Assembly: GCA_050250665.1 (NCBI GenBank)
Contig: JBFWOF010000035.1
Span: 1-64,000 of the forward strand
DNA: 64,000 nucleotides
Source of the DNA: JADKFD01 sp050250665
Lineage (GTDB): Bacteria; Pseudomonadota; Gammaproteobacteria; Xanthomonadales; SZUA-5
Direction: 5' to 3'
Of the stretch, positions 40,552 through 48,775 are shown piece by piece. Position 1 is the stretch's first letter, and each line of letters begins with the position of its first letter. Position numbers and translations under genes: made by a program. The notes below the pieces were generated by a model. It had not been told where the DNA came from. It made no database searches and worked only from the letters and a program-made list of their open reading frames with translations.

Positions 40552-41258
40552 GCGGGGCACGCGTAGCCGAGGCGCAGGCACTGGCCCGCTATTATCGGTG
40601 GCATGCACGAATCTACGATTTGACGCGCTGGAGCTTCCTGTTCGGTCGCGATCGGCTGATCGACGAGATTGTCGCCCAGGTCAGCCCGGCGCCGCGGCGT
40701 ATTCTGGAAATAGGCTGCGGCACTGGCCGCAACCTGCAGGCCCTGGCAAAGCGCTTTCCCGACGCCGAGTTGCATGGGGTGGACCTCTCGGCGGACATGC
40801 TGGATCGGGCTGGCAAACGACTCGCTCCCTACCGCAGCCGGCTCACTCTGCATCACAGCGCCTACGCCGGATTGCCGGGCCGCTTCGACCTGATCGTCGC
40901 CTCCTATCTGCTGTCCATGGTGGGTCCCGGTGTGGATCAGTTGCTCACCGACGCCGCCGATAATCTGTCAACCCAGGGACGAATCGCCGTCGTCGATTTC
41001 CGCGATACCCCCAGCACCTGGTTCCGGCGCTGGATGGGGCTCAATCATGTGCATCTGGACGATCGCCTGCTGCCACGCCTGAAAAGCCGGTTCCGCGCGC
41101 AGGACAGCGGCACCCGCTCAGCCTACGCCGGCGCCTGGCGCTGGTTCTGGTTCGTGGGTGGCCCGTGCCCCGTGCCCCATTCCACCGTCAATGCGGCTTC
41201 TGCGCCAGCTGCACCTGCTTGGCGAACACCAGACCGGCACGGACGGCTTCCAGGGTGA
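40548..41258 (+). CDS. btaB: BtaB, SAM-dependent N-methyltransferase for betaine lipid
   Basis: A 236-residue class I methyltransferase with ILEIGCGTGRNLQALAKRFP and GVDLSADMLDRA; the ATG overlaps the btaA stop (ATGA). It would trimethylate diacylglyceryl homoserine to DGTS. The last ~36 residues after WFWFVGG are read from a CCCGTGCCCCGTGCCCC repeat and from DNA antisense to the 3' end of the protease gene. They overlap that gene by 71 bp. A typical BtaB ends near there, so the tail is probably a recent extension caused by repeat insertion. Confidence 0.87.
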   Translation: MSGARVAEAQALARYYRWHARIYDLTRWSFLFGRDRLIDEIVAQVSPAPRRILEIGCGTGRNLQALAKRFPDAELHGVDLSADMLDRAGKRLAPYRSRLTLHHSAYAGLPGRFDLIVASYLLSMVGPGVDQLLTDAADNLSTQGRIAVVDFRDTPSTWFRRWMGLNHVHLDDRLLPRLKSRFRAQDSGTRSAYAGAWRWFWFVGGPCPVPHSTVNAASAPAAPAWRTPDRHGRLPG

Positions 41259-42330
41259 CCACGGTTCCCGGGGCGAGATTGGCCTCGGCGTTGCGGAATT
41301 CGGCAATCGACGTGATCTGGGTGCCGCGGAAGCCAATCAGAACATCGCCGGGGCGCAATTCGGCGCGGGCTGCGGGCGAACCGACTGCTACGGCCTGCAC
41401 CTGCAGGCCGATCCGCAACTCACCGGTGGTGGAATGGCGCATTTCCACCGGCGCCAGGTCCACGCCCAGCCAGGCCCGGGTGACGTAGCCCTGGCGTACG
41501 ATGTCATCGAGCACGGCCCTCGCCGTTTCGGCCGGAATGGCGAAGCTGATGCCCTCGGCGCCTTCTCCGCGACCGAACATGGCGGTGTTGATGCCGACCA
41601 ACTGGCCTTCAGCGTTGACCAGCGCGCCGCCGGAGTTGCCCGTATTGACCGCGGCATCGGTCTGGATCAGATATTCGTAGCCGTTCAGGCCGACGTTGAG
41701 GCGCTCGTTGCCGAGCGCGCTGACGATGCCCATGGTCACGCTCTGGCCGAGGCCAAAGGGATTGCCGATCGCCAGCACCACATCGCCGATGCGCAGGGAA
41801 TCCTTGTCGGCAAAATGCACCGCTGGCAGCTCGTCGGCGTCGATCTTGAGCACGGCCAGATCGGTGTCAGGGTCAGTGGCGACCACGCGGGCATCGGTGG
41901 TGCGGCCATCCCAGAGCACGGCGCGGATGTTGTCCTTCTTCTCGACCACGTGATTATTGGTCAGCAGATAGCCATCGGCGCGCACGATCACGGCCGAGCC
42001 CAGACTTTCCTCCAGTCGCTGTCGTGGCGGCCCCACCGGCGAAAAGCTGGGCCCGAGAAAGCGCTGTGCCGCGGGATTGCCCTCCAGCCGCGAGTAGCTG
42101 GGTTCGGTGACAATGCGATTGGCGTAGATATTGACCACCGATGGCCCGGCTGCGCCGACCGCCGGGGCGTAGCTGCGTGGAGCGTGAGATTCGGCGCCAT
42201 TGCCTCGCGATGGCCAGCCAAAGCGCAGCAACAGGATCAGCAGCGCGATCGCGAGTCCGGCCATGGCCCATGCCCCGAAGTAACGGGCGTGTTCGCGCAG
42301 GTTGGAGGCAGAGTTGGTCGATTTTGTCAT
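41188..42330 (-). CDS. DegS/HtrA-type membrane-anchored serine protease
   Basis: A 380-residue trypsin-like protease with an N-terminal membrane anchor (AWAMAGLAIALLILLLRF), catalytic His in LTNNHVVEKKD, Asp in DPDTDLAVLK and Ser in NTGNSGGALVN, and one PDZ domain. One PDZ and an anchor suit the DegS/AlgW group, which starts the envelope stress (RseA-sigmaE) cascade. It converges with btaB and overlaps its tail. Confidence 0.9.
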   Translation of the reverse strand: MTKSTNSASNLREHARYFGAWAMAGLAIALLILLLRFGWPSRGNGAESHAPRSYAPAVGAAGPSVVNIYANRIVTEPSYSRLEGNPAAQRFLGPSFSPVGPPRQRLEESLGSAVIVRADGYLLTNNHVVEKKDNIRAVLWDGRTTDARVVATDPDTDLAVLKIDADELPAVHFADKDSLRIGDVVLAIGNPFGLGQSVTMGIVSALGNERLNVGLNGYEYLIQTDAAVNTGNSGGALVNAEGQLVGINTAMFGRGEGAEGISFAIPAETARAVLDDIVRQGYVTRAWLGVDLAPVEMRHSTTGELRIGLQVQAVAVGSPAARAELRPGDVLIGFRGTQITSIAEFRNAEANLAPGTVVTLEAVRAGLVFAKQVQLAQKPH

Positions 42331-42518
42331 CGGATCATTCTAGAGGTGCGCGGGCCGCACCGGGTCTGAACGGAGAGACCGACGATGCCGCGTAATTCTG
42401 ACCTGACAGTCATGCCGAATTGTAACGGCAGCACCGTCATGTCCGGCTTTAGGGAGTATGGTTCTCGGTCAGCACGAGCACTGTCCGGCCGCAATGGCCA
42501 TTACCTGGGAGTAGAGAC

Positions 42519-43877
42519 ATGGGGCGCGAAACGGTACCGAGTCTTGACGAGTTCGTAGAAGGCGTAGAAAAGCGCAATCCGGGGCAGCCCGAGTTCATCC
42601 AGGCATTGCGCGAAGTGGCCGAGAGCGTGCTGGACCATATCCGGGCCAATCCCAAGTACCACGATCACCAGATTCTCGAACGTATGGCGGAACCCGACCG
42701 GGTGATTTCCTTCCGCGTCTGCTGGCAGGACGATGCCGGCAATATTCGTGTCAATCGCGGCTATCGCATCCAGAACAACAGTGCCATCGGCCCCTACAAG
42801 GGCGGCATTCGTTTCCACCCGTCAGTGAACCAGGGTGTGCTCAAGTTCCTGGCATTCGAGCAAACCTTCAAGAACGCGCTGACCGGTCTGCCCATGGGTG
42901 GCGGCAAGGGTGGTTCCAACTTCAACCCCAAGGGCAAGTCCGAGGCGGAAGTCATGCGCTTCTGCCAATCCTTCATGACCGAGCTCTATCGTCATGTAGG
43001 CGAGGACACCGACGTGCCGGCGGGCGATATCGGCGTTGGCGGACGTGAGATCGGCTACATGTTCGGTCAGTACAAGCGCATCACCAACCGCTATGTGGGC
43101 GTGCTCACCGGCAAGGGTCTGGAATACGGCGGCAGTCCAATCCGCACCGAGGCTACCGGCTACGGTGCCGTGTATTTCCTCGAAGACATGCTGAAGCGCG
43201 CCGGCCGGTCCATCGAAGGTCAGACCTGTCTGGTATCGGGTTCGGGCAATGTCGCCCAGCATGCGGTCGAAAAGATCCTGCACCTCGGTGGCAAGCCGGT
43301 CACGCTCAGTGATTCGGACGGTTTCATCCATGATCCGGAAGGCTTCACGCACGAAAAGCTGGCCTTCATCAAGGATCTGAAGAACAAGCGTCGCGGTCGC
43401 ATCGAGGAGTACGTCGGCAAGTTCGGCGGCACATTCCATGCCGGCCAGCGTCCATGGATCGTTCCGGGACACATTGCCGTTCCCTGCGCAACGCAGAATG
43501 AGATCAGCGGTGCCGATGCCAAGACCCTGTTGTCCAACGGCCTGTACGCAGTCTCAGAAGGCGCGAACATGCCCTCGGATCTGGAAGCGGTGCATCTGTT
43601 CCAGGCTGCACGCATCCTGTTCGCGCCGGGCAAGGCGGCCAATGCCGGCGGCGTGGCTGTCTCCGGTCTGGAGATGAGCCAGAACTCCGCGCGCATCACC
43701 TGGAAGGAAGATGAGTTGCAGCGTCTGCTGCGCGACATCATGCATGGCATTCATGAGCGCTGTGAGCGCTATGGTGGCGTGGCCGGTGACCCCAAGTACA
43801 TTGACTACGTCAAGGGTGCGAACATCGCCGGCTTCGTCAAGGTCGCCGACGCCATGATTGCCCACGGCGTGGTCTGA
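42519..43877 (+). CDS. gdhA: NADP-type glutamate dehydrogenase
   Basis: A 452-residue hexameric-type GDH. Motifs: YKGGIRFHPSVNQGVLKFLA, the substrate lysine region PMGGGKGGSNFNPKGKS, the catalytic Asp in DVPAGDIGVGGREIGYM, and the dinucleotide loop SGSGNVAQHAVEK. It makes glutamate from 2-oxoglutarate and ammonium (or the reverse). A GGGAG site lies before the ATG. It is monocistronic with a strong hairpin after the stop. Confidence 0.95.
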   Translation: MGRETVPSLDEFVEGVEKRNPGQPEFIQALREVAESVLDHIRANPKYHDHQILERMAEPDRVISFRVCWQDDAGNIRVNRGYRIQNNSAIGPYKGGIRFHPSVNQGVLKFLAFEQTFKNALTGLPMGGGKGGSNFNPKGKSEAEVMRFCQSFMTELYRHVGEDTDVPAGDIGVGGREIGYMFGQYKRITNRYVGVLTGKGLEYGGSPIRTEATGYGAVYFLEDMLKRAGRSIEGQTCLVSGSGNVAQHAVEKILHLGGKPVTLSDSDGFIHDPEGFTHEKLAFIKDLKNKRRGRIEEYVGKFGGTFHAGQRPWIVPGHIAVPCATQNEISGADAKTLLSNGLYAVSEGANMPSDLEAVHLFQAARILFAPGKAANAGGVAVSGLEMSQNSARITWKEDELQRLLRDIMHGIHERCERYGGVAGDPKYIDYVKGANIAGFVKVADAMIAHGVV

Positions 43878-43888
43878 TTTGCAATTGC

Positions 43889-43911
43889 GGGGGCGCTGTG
43901 GCAGCGCCCCC
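43889..43911 (+). terminator. Hairpin downstream of gdhA
   Basis: A 10-bp perfect stem GGGGGCGCTG / CAGCGCCCCC with a 3-base loop lies 11 bases after the stop. It is followed by GGTTTCCC rather than a long T-run, so it is a likely but not classical intrinsic terminator. Confidence 0.7.
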
Positions 43912-44033
43912 GGTTTCCCGCGCTGATCGACCAATCTCGTTGTGTGGGCTTGGACCGATCCTGTAAACTTGCAGGGTTTCGGGGCCGCCAGCATGGGGCA
44001 CCGTGTGGTTTTTCGTTTCGTATGGAGTCAAGC

Positions 44034-44630
44034 ATGGCAGCAGAGTCCGTCAACCACGGCCGGCGCCGGTTTCTGACCGCTTCGACTGTCGTTGTGGGTG
44101 GAGTAGGTGGTGTCTTTGCCGCCATTCCGTTCATCAGCGCGTGGAAGCCCAGTGCCCGGGCGGTCGCAGCGGGTGCGCCCGTATCCGCCGACATCAGCAA
44201 GCTGGCCGTTGGCACGCAGATGACCGTCGCCTGGCGCGGTCGCCCCATCTTCATCGTGCGCCGCAGCGAAGAAATGCTGAGTGGGCTGGCGGGCGAAGAT
44301 GGCCGGCTGAAAGACCCGAAATCCGAAGTGGTCGAGCAGCAACCGGAGTTCGCGAAGAACGAATACCGGTCCCTGAAGCCCGATGTGCTGGTGCTGGTGG
44401 GTTCCTGCACGCATCTGGGTTGCTCGCCCAAGCTGCACCCTGAAGTACAGCCAGAACCGTGGGATTCACAGTGGAAGGGCGGCTATTACTGCCCCTGTCA
44501 CAACTCGCGTTTCGATCTTGCCGGACGCGTGTACGAGGGTTCGCCCGCGCCGACCAATCTGGTGGTGCCGCCGTATCGCTTCGAAAGCGACACGCGTGTG
44601 GTCATCGGCGAAACCGAAGGAGCGGCGTAA
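44034..44630 (+). CDS. petA: Rieske iron-sulfur subunit of cytochrome bc1
   Basis: A 198-residue protein with a twin-arginine/membrane anchor (GRRRFLTASTVVVGGVGGVF) and the two [2Fe-2S] boxes CTHLGC and CPCHNSRFD. I chose the ATG at 44034, which has a GGAG site 6 bases upstream; an ATG four codons earlier is weaker. The protein receives electrons from ubiquinol. The TAA overlaps the ATG of petB by one base. Confidence 0.95.
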   Translation: MAAESVNHGRRRFLTASTVVVGGVGGVFAAIPFISAWKPSARAVAAGAPVSADISKLAVGTQMTVAWRGRPIFIVRRSEEMLSGLAGEDGRLKDPKSEVVEQQPEFAKNEYRSLKPDVLVLVGSCTHLGCSPKLHPEVQPEPWDSQWKGGYYCPCHNSRFDLAGRVYEGSPAPTNLVVPPYRFESDTRVVIGETEGAA

Positions 44631-45871
44631 TGGCTGGCGAGCGTACGACAACCGTGAACGGCATCCTTGGCTGGCTCGACCAGCGCATGCCGGTGGTCGA
44701 TTTCTGGAACAAGCATCTGGCGCAGTACTACGCGCCGAAGAGCTTCAACATCTGGTACTACTTCGGCTCGCTGGCCATCCTGGTGCTGGTCAACCAGATC
44801 GTGACCGGCATCTTCCTGACCATGCACTACAAACCCAGTGCTGCCGAGGCTTTCGGTTCGGTCGAATACATCATGCGTGACGTGGAATGGGGCTGGCTGA
44901 TCCGCTACCTGCATTCCACCGGCGCATCGTTCTTCTTCATCGTCGTCTACCTGCACATGTTCCGCGGCCTGATGTACGGCTCGTACCAGAAACCACGCGA
45001 ACTGGTGTGGGTGCTGGGCATGCTGATCTTCCTGGCGCTGATGGCCGAAGCCTTTCTGGGCTACGTCCTGCCCTGGGGTCAGATGTCCTTCTGGGGTGCG
45101 CAGGTGATTGTCTCGCTGTTCGGCGCCATTCCGGTCATCGGAGACGGCCTGGTGCAGTGGATTCAGGGTGACTACCTGCCCTCCGACGCCACCATCAACC
45201 GCTTCTTTGCGCTGCATGTGGTGGCCTTGCCGATCTCGCTGTTGCTGCTGGTGGTGCTGCATCTGGGCGCGCTGCACGAAGTGGGATCGAACAATCCCGA
45301 TGGCGTCGACATCAAGAAGAAGAAGGATGCGAAGGGCGTTCCGCTGGATGGCATTCCCTTCCACCCCTACTACACGGTCAAGGATCTGTTCGGGGCCGGC
45401 GTATTCCTGATCCTGTTCGCCTTCGTGATCTTCTTCGAGCCCACTTTCGGTGATCTGTTCCTGGAGTACGACAACTTCTCGCCGGCCGACCCGATGGTCA
45501 CGCCTGCACACATCAAGCCGGTGTGGTACTTCACGCCGTACTACGCCATGTTGCGTGCGATTCCCGACAAGCTCATGGGCGTGATCGTCATGGGCGCTGC
45601 GGTGTCTATCCTGTTCCTGATTCCGTGGCTGGATCGCAGCCCGGTGCGCTCGATCCGCTACCGCGGACCGCTCACCAAGATTGCCCTGGCGTTGTTCACG
45701 GTGGCTTTCGTGACCTTGGGCTACCTCGGCCTGCAGGCCGGTAGCGAGCTGCAAAAGCTGGTCGCGCAGATCTGCACGGTGATCTATTTCCTGTTCTTCC
45801 TACTAATGCCGGTGTACACCAAGATCGATTCGGTCAAGCCGGTACCTGATCGGGTGACCATGCATGATTAA
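44630..45871 (+). CDS. petB: Cytochrome b subunit of bc1
   Basis: A 413-residue integral membrane protein with about eight helices. The heme-binding His pairs are in RYLHSTGASFFFIVVYLHMF and HVVALPISLLLLVVLHLGAL. Q-site signatures such as GYVLPWGQMSFWGA and the PEW-equivalent region (KPVWYFTPYY, here Pro-Val-Trp) are present. Full-length, not split. It forms the core of the bc1 complex that would receive electrons from quinol and, indirectly, feed the terminal oxidases. Confidence 0.95.
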   Translation: MAGERTTTVNGILGWLDQRMPVVDFWNKHLAQYYAPKSFNIWYYFGSLAILVLVNQIVTGIFLTMHYKPSAAEAFGSVEYIMRDVEWGWLIRYLHSTGASFFFIVVYLHMFRGLMYGSYQKPRELVWVLGMLIFLALMAEAFLGYVLPWGQMSFWGAQVIVSLFGAIPVIGDGLVQWIQGDYLPSDATINRFFALHVVALPISLLLLVVLHLGALHEVGSNNPDGVDIKKKKDAKGVPLDGIPFHPYYTVKDLFGAGVFLILFAFVIFFEPTFGDLFLEYDNFSPADPMVTPAHIKPVWYFTPYYAMLRAIPDKLMGVIVMGAAVSILFLIPWLDRSPVRSIRYRGPLTKIALALFTVAFVTLGYLGLQAGSELQKLVAQICTVIYFLFFLLMPVYTKIDSVKPVPDRVTMHD

Positions 45872-46625
45872 GCGCCTGCTTCCCTGGATAGTTCTGATCT
45901 TTTCGGCGCCGGCATTCGCTGCCGGTGGTGAGGTGGTGCTGCAGCAGTCCGGTGCGAATATCTCGGACCAGGCTTCGCTGCAACGCGGTGCCCAGCTCTA
46001 CTTCAACTATTGCGGCAGCTGTCATTCGCTGCAGTACATGCGCTATTCGCGTCTGGCCAAGGATCTGGGTCTGACCGAAGAGCAGACCATGAAGTACCTG
46101 AACTTCACCGGTGCCAAGTTTGGAGAGACCATTGTCGCTTCCATGCCGGCCGGCGTGGGCGAGCAAGCGGTCGGCGGCGAAGACTGGTTCGGCAAGGCAC
46201 CGCTGGATCTGTCGTTGATCGCCAGGGCCCGTCAAAACGGACCAAACTACATCTACAGCTACCTGCTGTCCTTCTATCCCGACCCCACACGGCCGAGCGG
46301 CTGGAACAACACCGTGTTCCCGAACGCCTCCATGCCGCATGTGTTGTGGGAACGTCAGGGCATACAGACACTGCGCGCGGCCGATGAAAATGCCGAAGCG
46401 GGCCATGGTCACGCCGGTCCGACTTTCGATCTGGTCAAGCCCGGCACCCGCACCCCTGAGGAGTATCGGCAGGACGCCCGCGACATCACCGCCTTCCTGC
46501 AATACGTCGGCGAGCCGGCGGCGCTGGATCGGGAGAAGTACGGAATCTGGGTGATCCTGTACCTGCTGCTCTTCACCGGCGTGGCCTATCTGCTCAAGCA
46601 CGAGTACTGGAAGGACGTGCATTGA
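45864..46625 (+). CDS. petC: Cytochrome c1 subunit of bc1
   Basis: A 253-residue exported cytochrome with a signal peptide, heme site CGSCHSLQYMRYSR, and a C-terminal membrane anchor (YGIWVILYLLLFTGVAYLL). The axial Met is probably in the PNASMPHVLW region. It overlaps petB by 8 bases and ends the petABC operon, followed by a strong terminator. Confidence 0.95.
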   Translation: MIKRLLPWIVLIFSAPAFAAGGEVVLQQSGANISDQASLQRGAQLYFNYCGSCHSLQYMRYSRLAKDLGLTEEQTMKYLNFTGAKFGETIVASMPAGVGEQAVGGEDWFGKAPLDLSLIARARQNGPNYIYSYLLSFYPDPTRPSGWNNTVFPNASMPHVLWERQGIQTLRAADENAEAGHGHAGPTFDLVKPGTRTPEEYRQDARDITAFLQYVGEPAALDREKYGIWVILYLLLFTGVAYLLKHEYWKDVH

Positions 46626-46647
46626 TCGCAGCTCACAGGTGACATTC

Positions 46648-46677
46648 AAAAAGCCCCGATTGTTCGGGGCTTTTTTG
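46648..46677 (+). terminator. Intrinsic terminator of petABC
   Basis: AAGCCCCGA-TTGT-TCGGGGCTT forms a 9-bp stem with a 4-base loop, followed directly by a run of T residues. This is a textbook rho-independent terminator and separates petABC from sspA. Confidence 0.95.
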
Positions 46678-46802
46678 TGTACGGACATTGCTGGACGGTC
46701 AGGTTTCTGTGGCCGCACTCAGCCCTCACGCCCCGGCGGCTAGATTCGTCCGCGCCGGTCAGCTAATCTGAAGACTGCTGGGGGAGTTTGGATAGCACCA
46801 TC

Positions 46803-47435
46803 ATGTCACCGCCAAGCCCGCGATCACGCAGCGCGATGACGCTGTTCTCACATCTGGATTGCCCGCGTTCTCATGCGATGCGCTTTGTGCTCGCGCTCAA
46901 GGGCTTGCCGCACGATCTGGTCTACGTCGACCCCGAGAGGCCGCCGAAGGATCTGGTCGCGGCAGTGCCGGGGGCCATCCTGCCGACCTTGATGGAGCGC
47001 GAAGTGGTGCTCTACGAGCCGCGGATCATTGCCGAATATCTGGATGAGCGCTTCCCGCACCCGCCGCTGCTGCCCAGTGATCCGCTTGGAAGAGCCCGCT
47101 GCAGGCTGACTTACTACCGGATCGAACAAGAGTGGCTGGCGCCGCTCGACCAGATCAGGAATGGCAGTGCGGCCGCCGCTACCAGAGCCCGCAGCGAGTT
47201 GCGGGACGCATTGATCGAATCCGATCCGGTATTCAATGCGGCCAAATTCTTTCTGAGTTCCGAGATTGGTCTGGCCGACTGTCTGCTGCTTCCGATCCTG
47301 TGGAGGCTGCCTTCCGCAGGCATCAAATGGCGGGATCTCGGCCCCGGTATCGACGCCTACGCCCAGAGATTGTTCAACACTCCGCTGTTTCAGCGCACCC
47401 TCTCGGACAGCGAACGCGCACTGGCGGAATCCTGA
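46803..47435 (+). CDS. sspA: Stringent starvation protein A homologue
   Basis: A 210-residue glutathione-S-transferase-fold protein without GST activity expected. The SspA-like start is RSAMTLFSHLDCPRSHAMRFVLALKG, and YEPRIIAEYLDERFPHPPLLP matches the conserved RNA-polymerase contact segment. I start it at the ATG at 46803, which gives the usual ~11 residues before MTLFS. SspA binds RNA polymerase during stress. Followed by sspB, as in other gammaproteobacteria. Confidence 0.92.
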   Translation: MSPPSPRSRSAMTLFSHLDCPRSHAMRFVLALKGLPHDLVYVDPERPPKDLVAAVPGAILPTLMEREVVLYEPRIIAEYLDERFPHPPLLPSDPLGRARCRLTYYRIEQEWLAPLDQIRNGSAAAATRARSELRDALIESDPVFNAAKFFLSSEIGLADCLLLPILWRLPSAGIKWRDLGPGIDAYAQRLFNTPLFQRTLSDSERALAES

Positions 47436-47597
47436 TCCGGTGGTGACCGAAGGGCAGGGCTGCGGTCGTCAGGCGCTGGCATAGGTGACATCATTGGCCA
47501 AAAGGGCGAGCGCAGGGTTCGCCGCAATCTCGCGTCAAACCGGGCAGAGCCTCGCCGGTATTCGGCAAAATAAGTCCGGTAATTCAAGGAGTTGTAA

Positions 47598-48077
47598 ATG
47601 GAAATGACCTCCACGCGTCCCTATCTGATCCGGGCCATCTATGACTGGATCCTGGACAATCGGGGTACCCCATATCTGCTGGTCGATGCCACATTCGACG
47701 GTGTGCGCGTGCCCCGTCAGGCCATCAAGGAAGGTCAGGTCCTGCTCAATATTGCCCCGCACGCCATCGATCGCCTTGAGCTCGGCATTGATGAAGTGCG
47801 TTTCAATGCCCGCTTCTCCGGCGTCAGTCAGAGCATAGTCGCGCCGGTCGCTGCGGTGCTTGCGATCTATGCGCAGGAGAACGGGCAAGGCATGATGTTT
47901 CCGGCAGAAAGCCCTCTGGAAGAGGGTCTGGAGGCCAAGCCTGAAGTCGCGGAGCCTAGTCCCGAGCCCTTGGCGGCCGTGCCCGATGCTGGCGAACAGG
48001 ATGTTCCGGACGGGTCGGATGGGTCTGATGCACCGCGCCCGGAGCGGGCGCGACCGTCCCTGCGCATCGTCAAGTAG
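47598..48077 (+). CDS. sspB: Stringent starvation protein B (ClpXP adaptor)
   Basis: A 159-residue protein. The folded SspB domain (TSTRPYLIRAIYDWILDNRG...GQVLLNIAPHAI) is followed by a long acidic linker, and it ends with the ClpX-docking tail RPSLRIVK. It delivers ssrA-tagged proteins to ClpXP. The gene is about 160 bp downstream of sspA. Confidence 0.95.
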   Translation: MEMTSTRPYLIRAIYDWILDNRGTPYLLVDATFDGVRVPRQAIKEGQVLLNIAPHAIDRLELGIDEVRFNARFSGVSQSIVAPVAAVLAIYAQENGQGMMFPAESPLEEGLEAKPEVAEPSPEPLAAVPDAGEQDVPDGSDGSDAPRPERARPSLRIVK

Positions 48078-48104
48078 CAGCGGTCTTTCCAGCCGACTCC
48101 GCTT

Positions 48105-48452
48105 TCAGCGCTCGGCTTCGTCCTGTACCCAGAGCTCGTGGCTGCCGTCAGCCCGCGGCACTTCAACCCACTGCAGTACGCCCTGATGAAAGCGGATGCG
48201 GCCGTGGCGTCGGCGCTGGCCGTCCAGACTCACGTCGAAGCCGTAATCGACCTGCCAACCCAGTTGCTGACGGTTGCGGGCCAGGCGCAGGTGCTGCAGC
48301 GACACTGTGGCGTCCAGCAGCTGCAATCCCGCATCCCTGCAGCTGCGCGCGGCCACGGCCAATGCTCTCTCCTGCAGTCCGCGAAGCAGTTGCCACACGA
48401 GCACGCCGACGGCGAGGATCAGCATGCTGAAGAGAGCCACTGCGCTACTCAT
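48105..48452 (-). CDS. DUF3301-like single-pass membrane protein
   Basis: A 115-residue protein from the ATG at 48452: one N-terminal helix (ALFSMLILAVGVLVWQLL) and a soluble region with LLDATVSLQHLRLARNRQQLGWQVDYGFDVS and GQRRRHGRIRFHQGVLQWVEVP, the DUF3301 pattern. Function unknown. It is convergent with sspB (27 bp apart) and divergent from the kinase gene. Confidence 0.75.
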   Translation of the reverse strand: MSSAVALFSMLILAVGVLVWQLLRGLQERALAVAARSCRDAGLQLLDATVSLQHLRLARNRQQLGWQVDYGFDVSLDGQRRRHGRIRFHQGVLQWVEVPRADGSHELWVQDEAER

Positions 48453-48775
48453 GAGAGGATTCTGTTGCCGGGCGGAGGGTGAATGATGGCATTGCATCCG
48501 CCGTCGCGCGCGTCCCCGGCAAGTCTGTGCCGACAACGCGAACGCTTCGATACTTCCAGGCCGGCAGGCTATCCGTAGCCCGTCGATCTGGCATAACCGG
48601 CTTCAGATCGGCCGAGACGGTTCATATGCCGCGGCTTGTTCCGGCAATGGCAGTGCTATTGCCCTTCGAAATCGTCGAACCCTGCGCTCGCCCAGTCCAA
48701 TCTTCACATCGATTCTTCCGGGCCGGCAGGCTGCTAGAATGACAAGTTCTGATCAGACCGGACGATGACCTCGGC

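Noticed and set aside
44630..45871. b6f-type split cytochrome b
   Set aside because: The protein is a full-length 413-residue bc1 cytochrome b with a separate cytochrome c1 gene after it.
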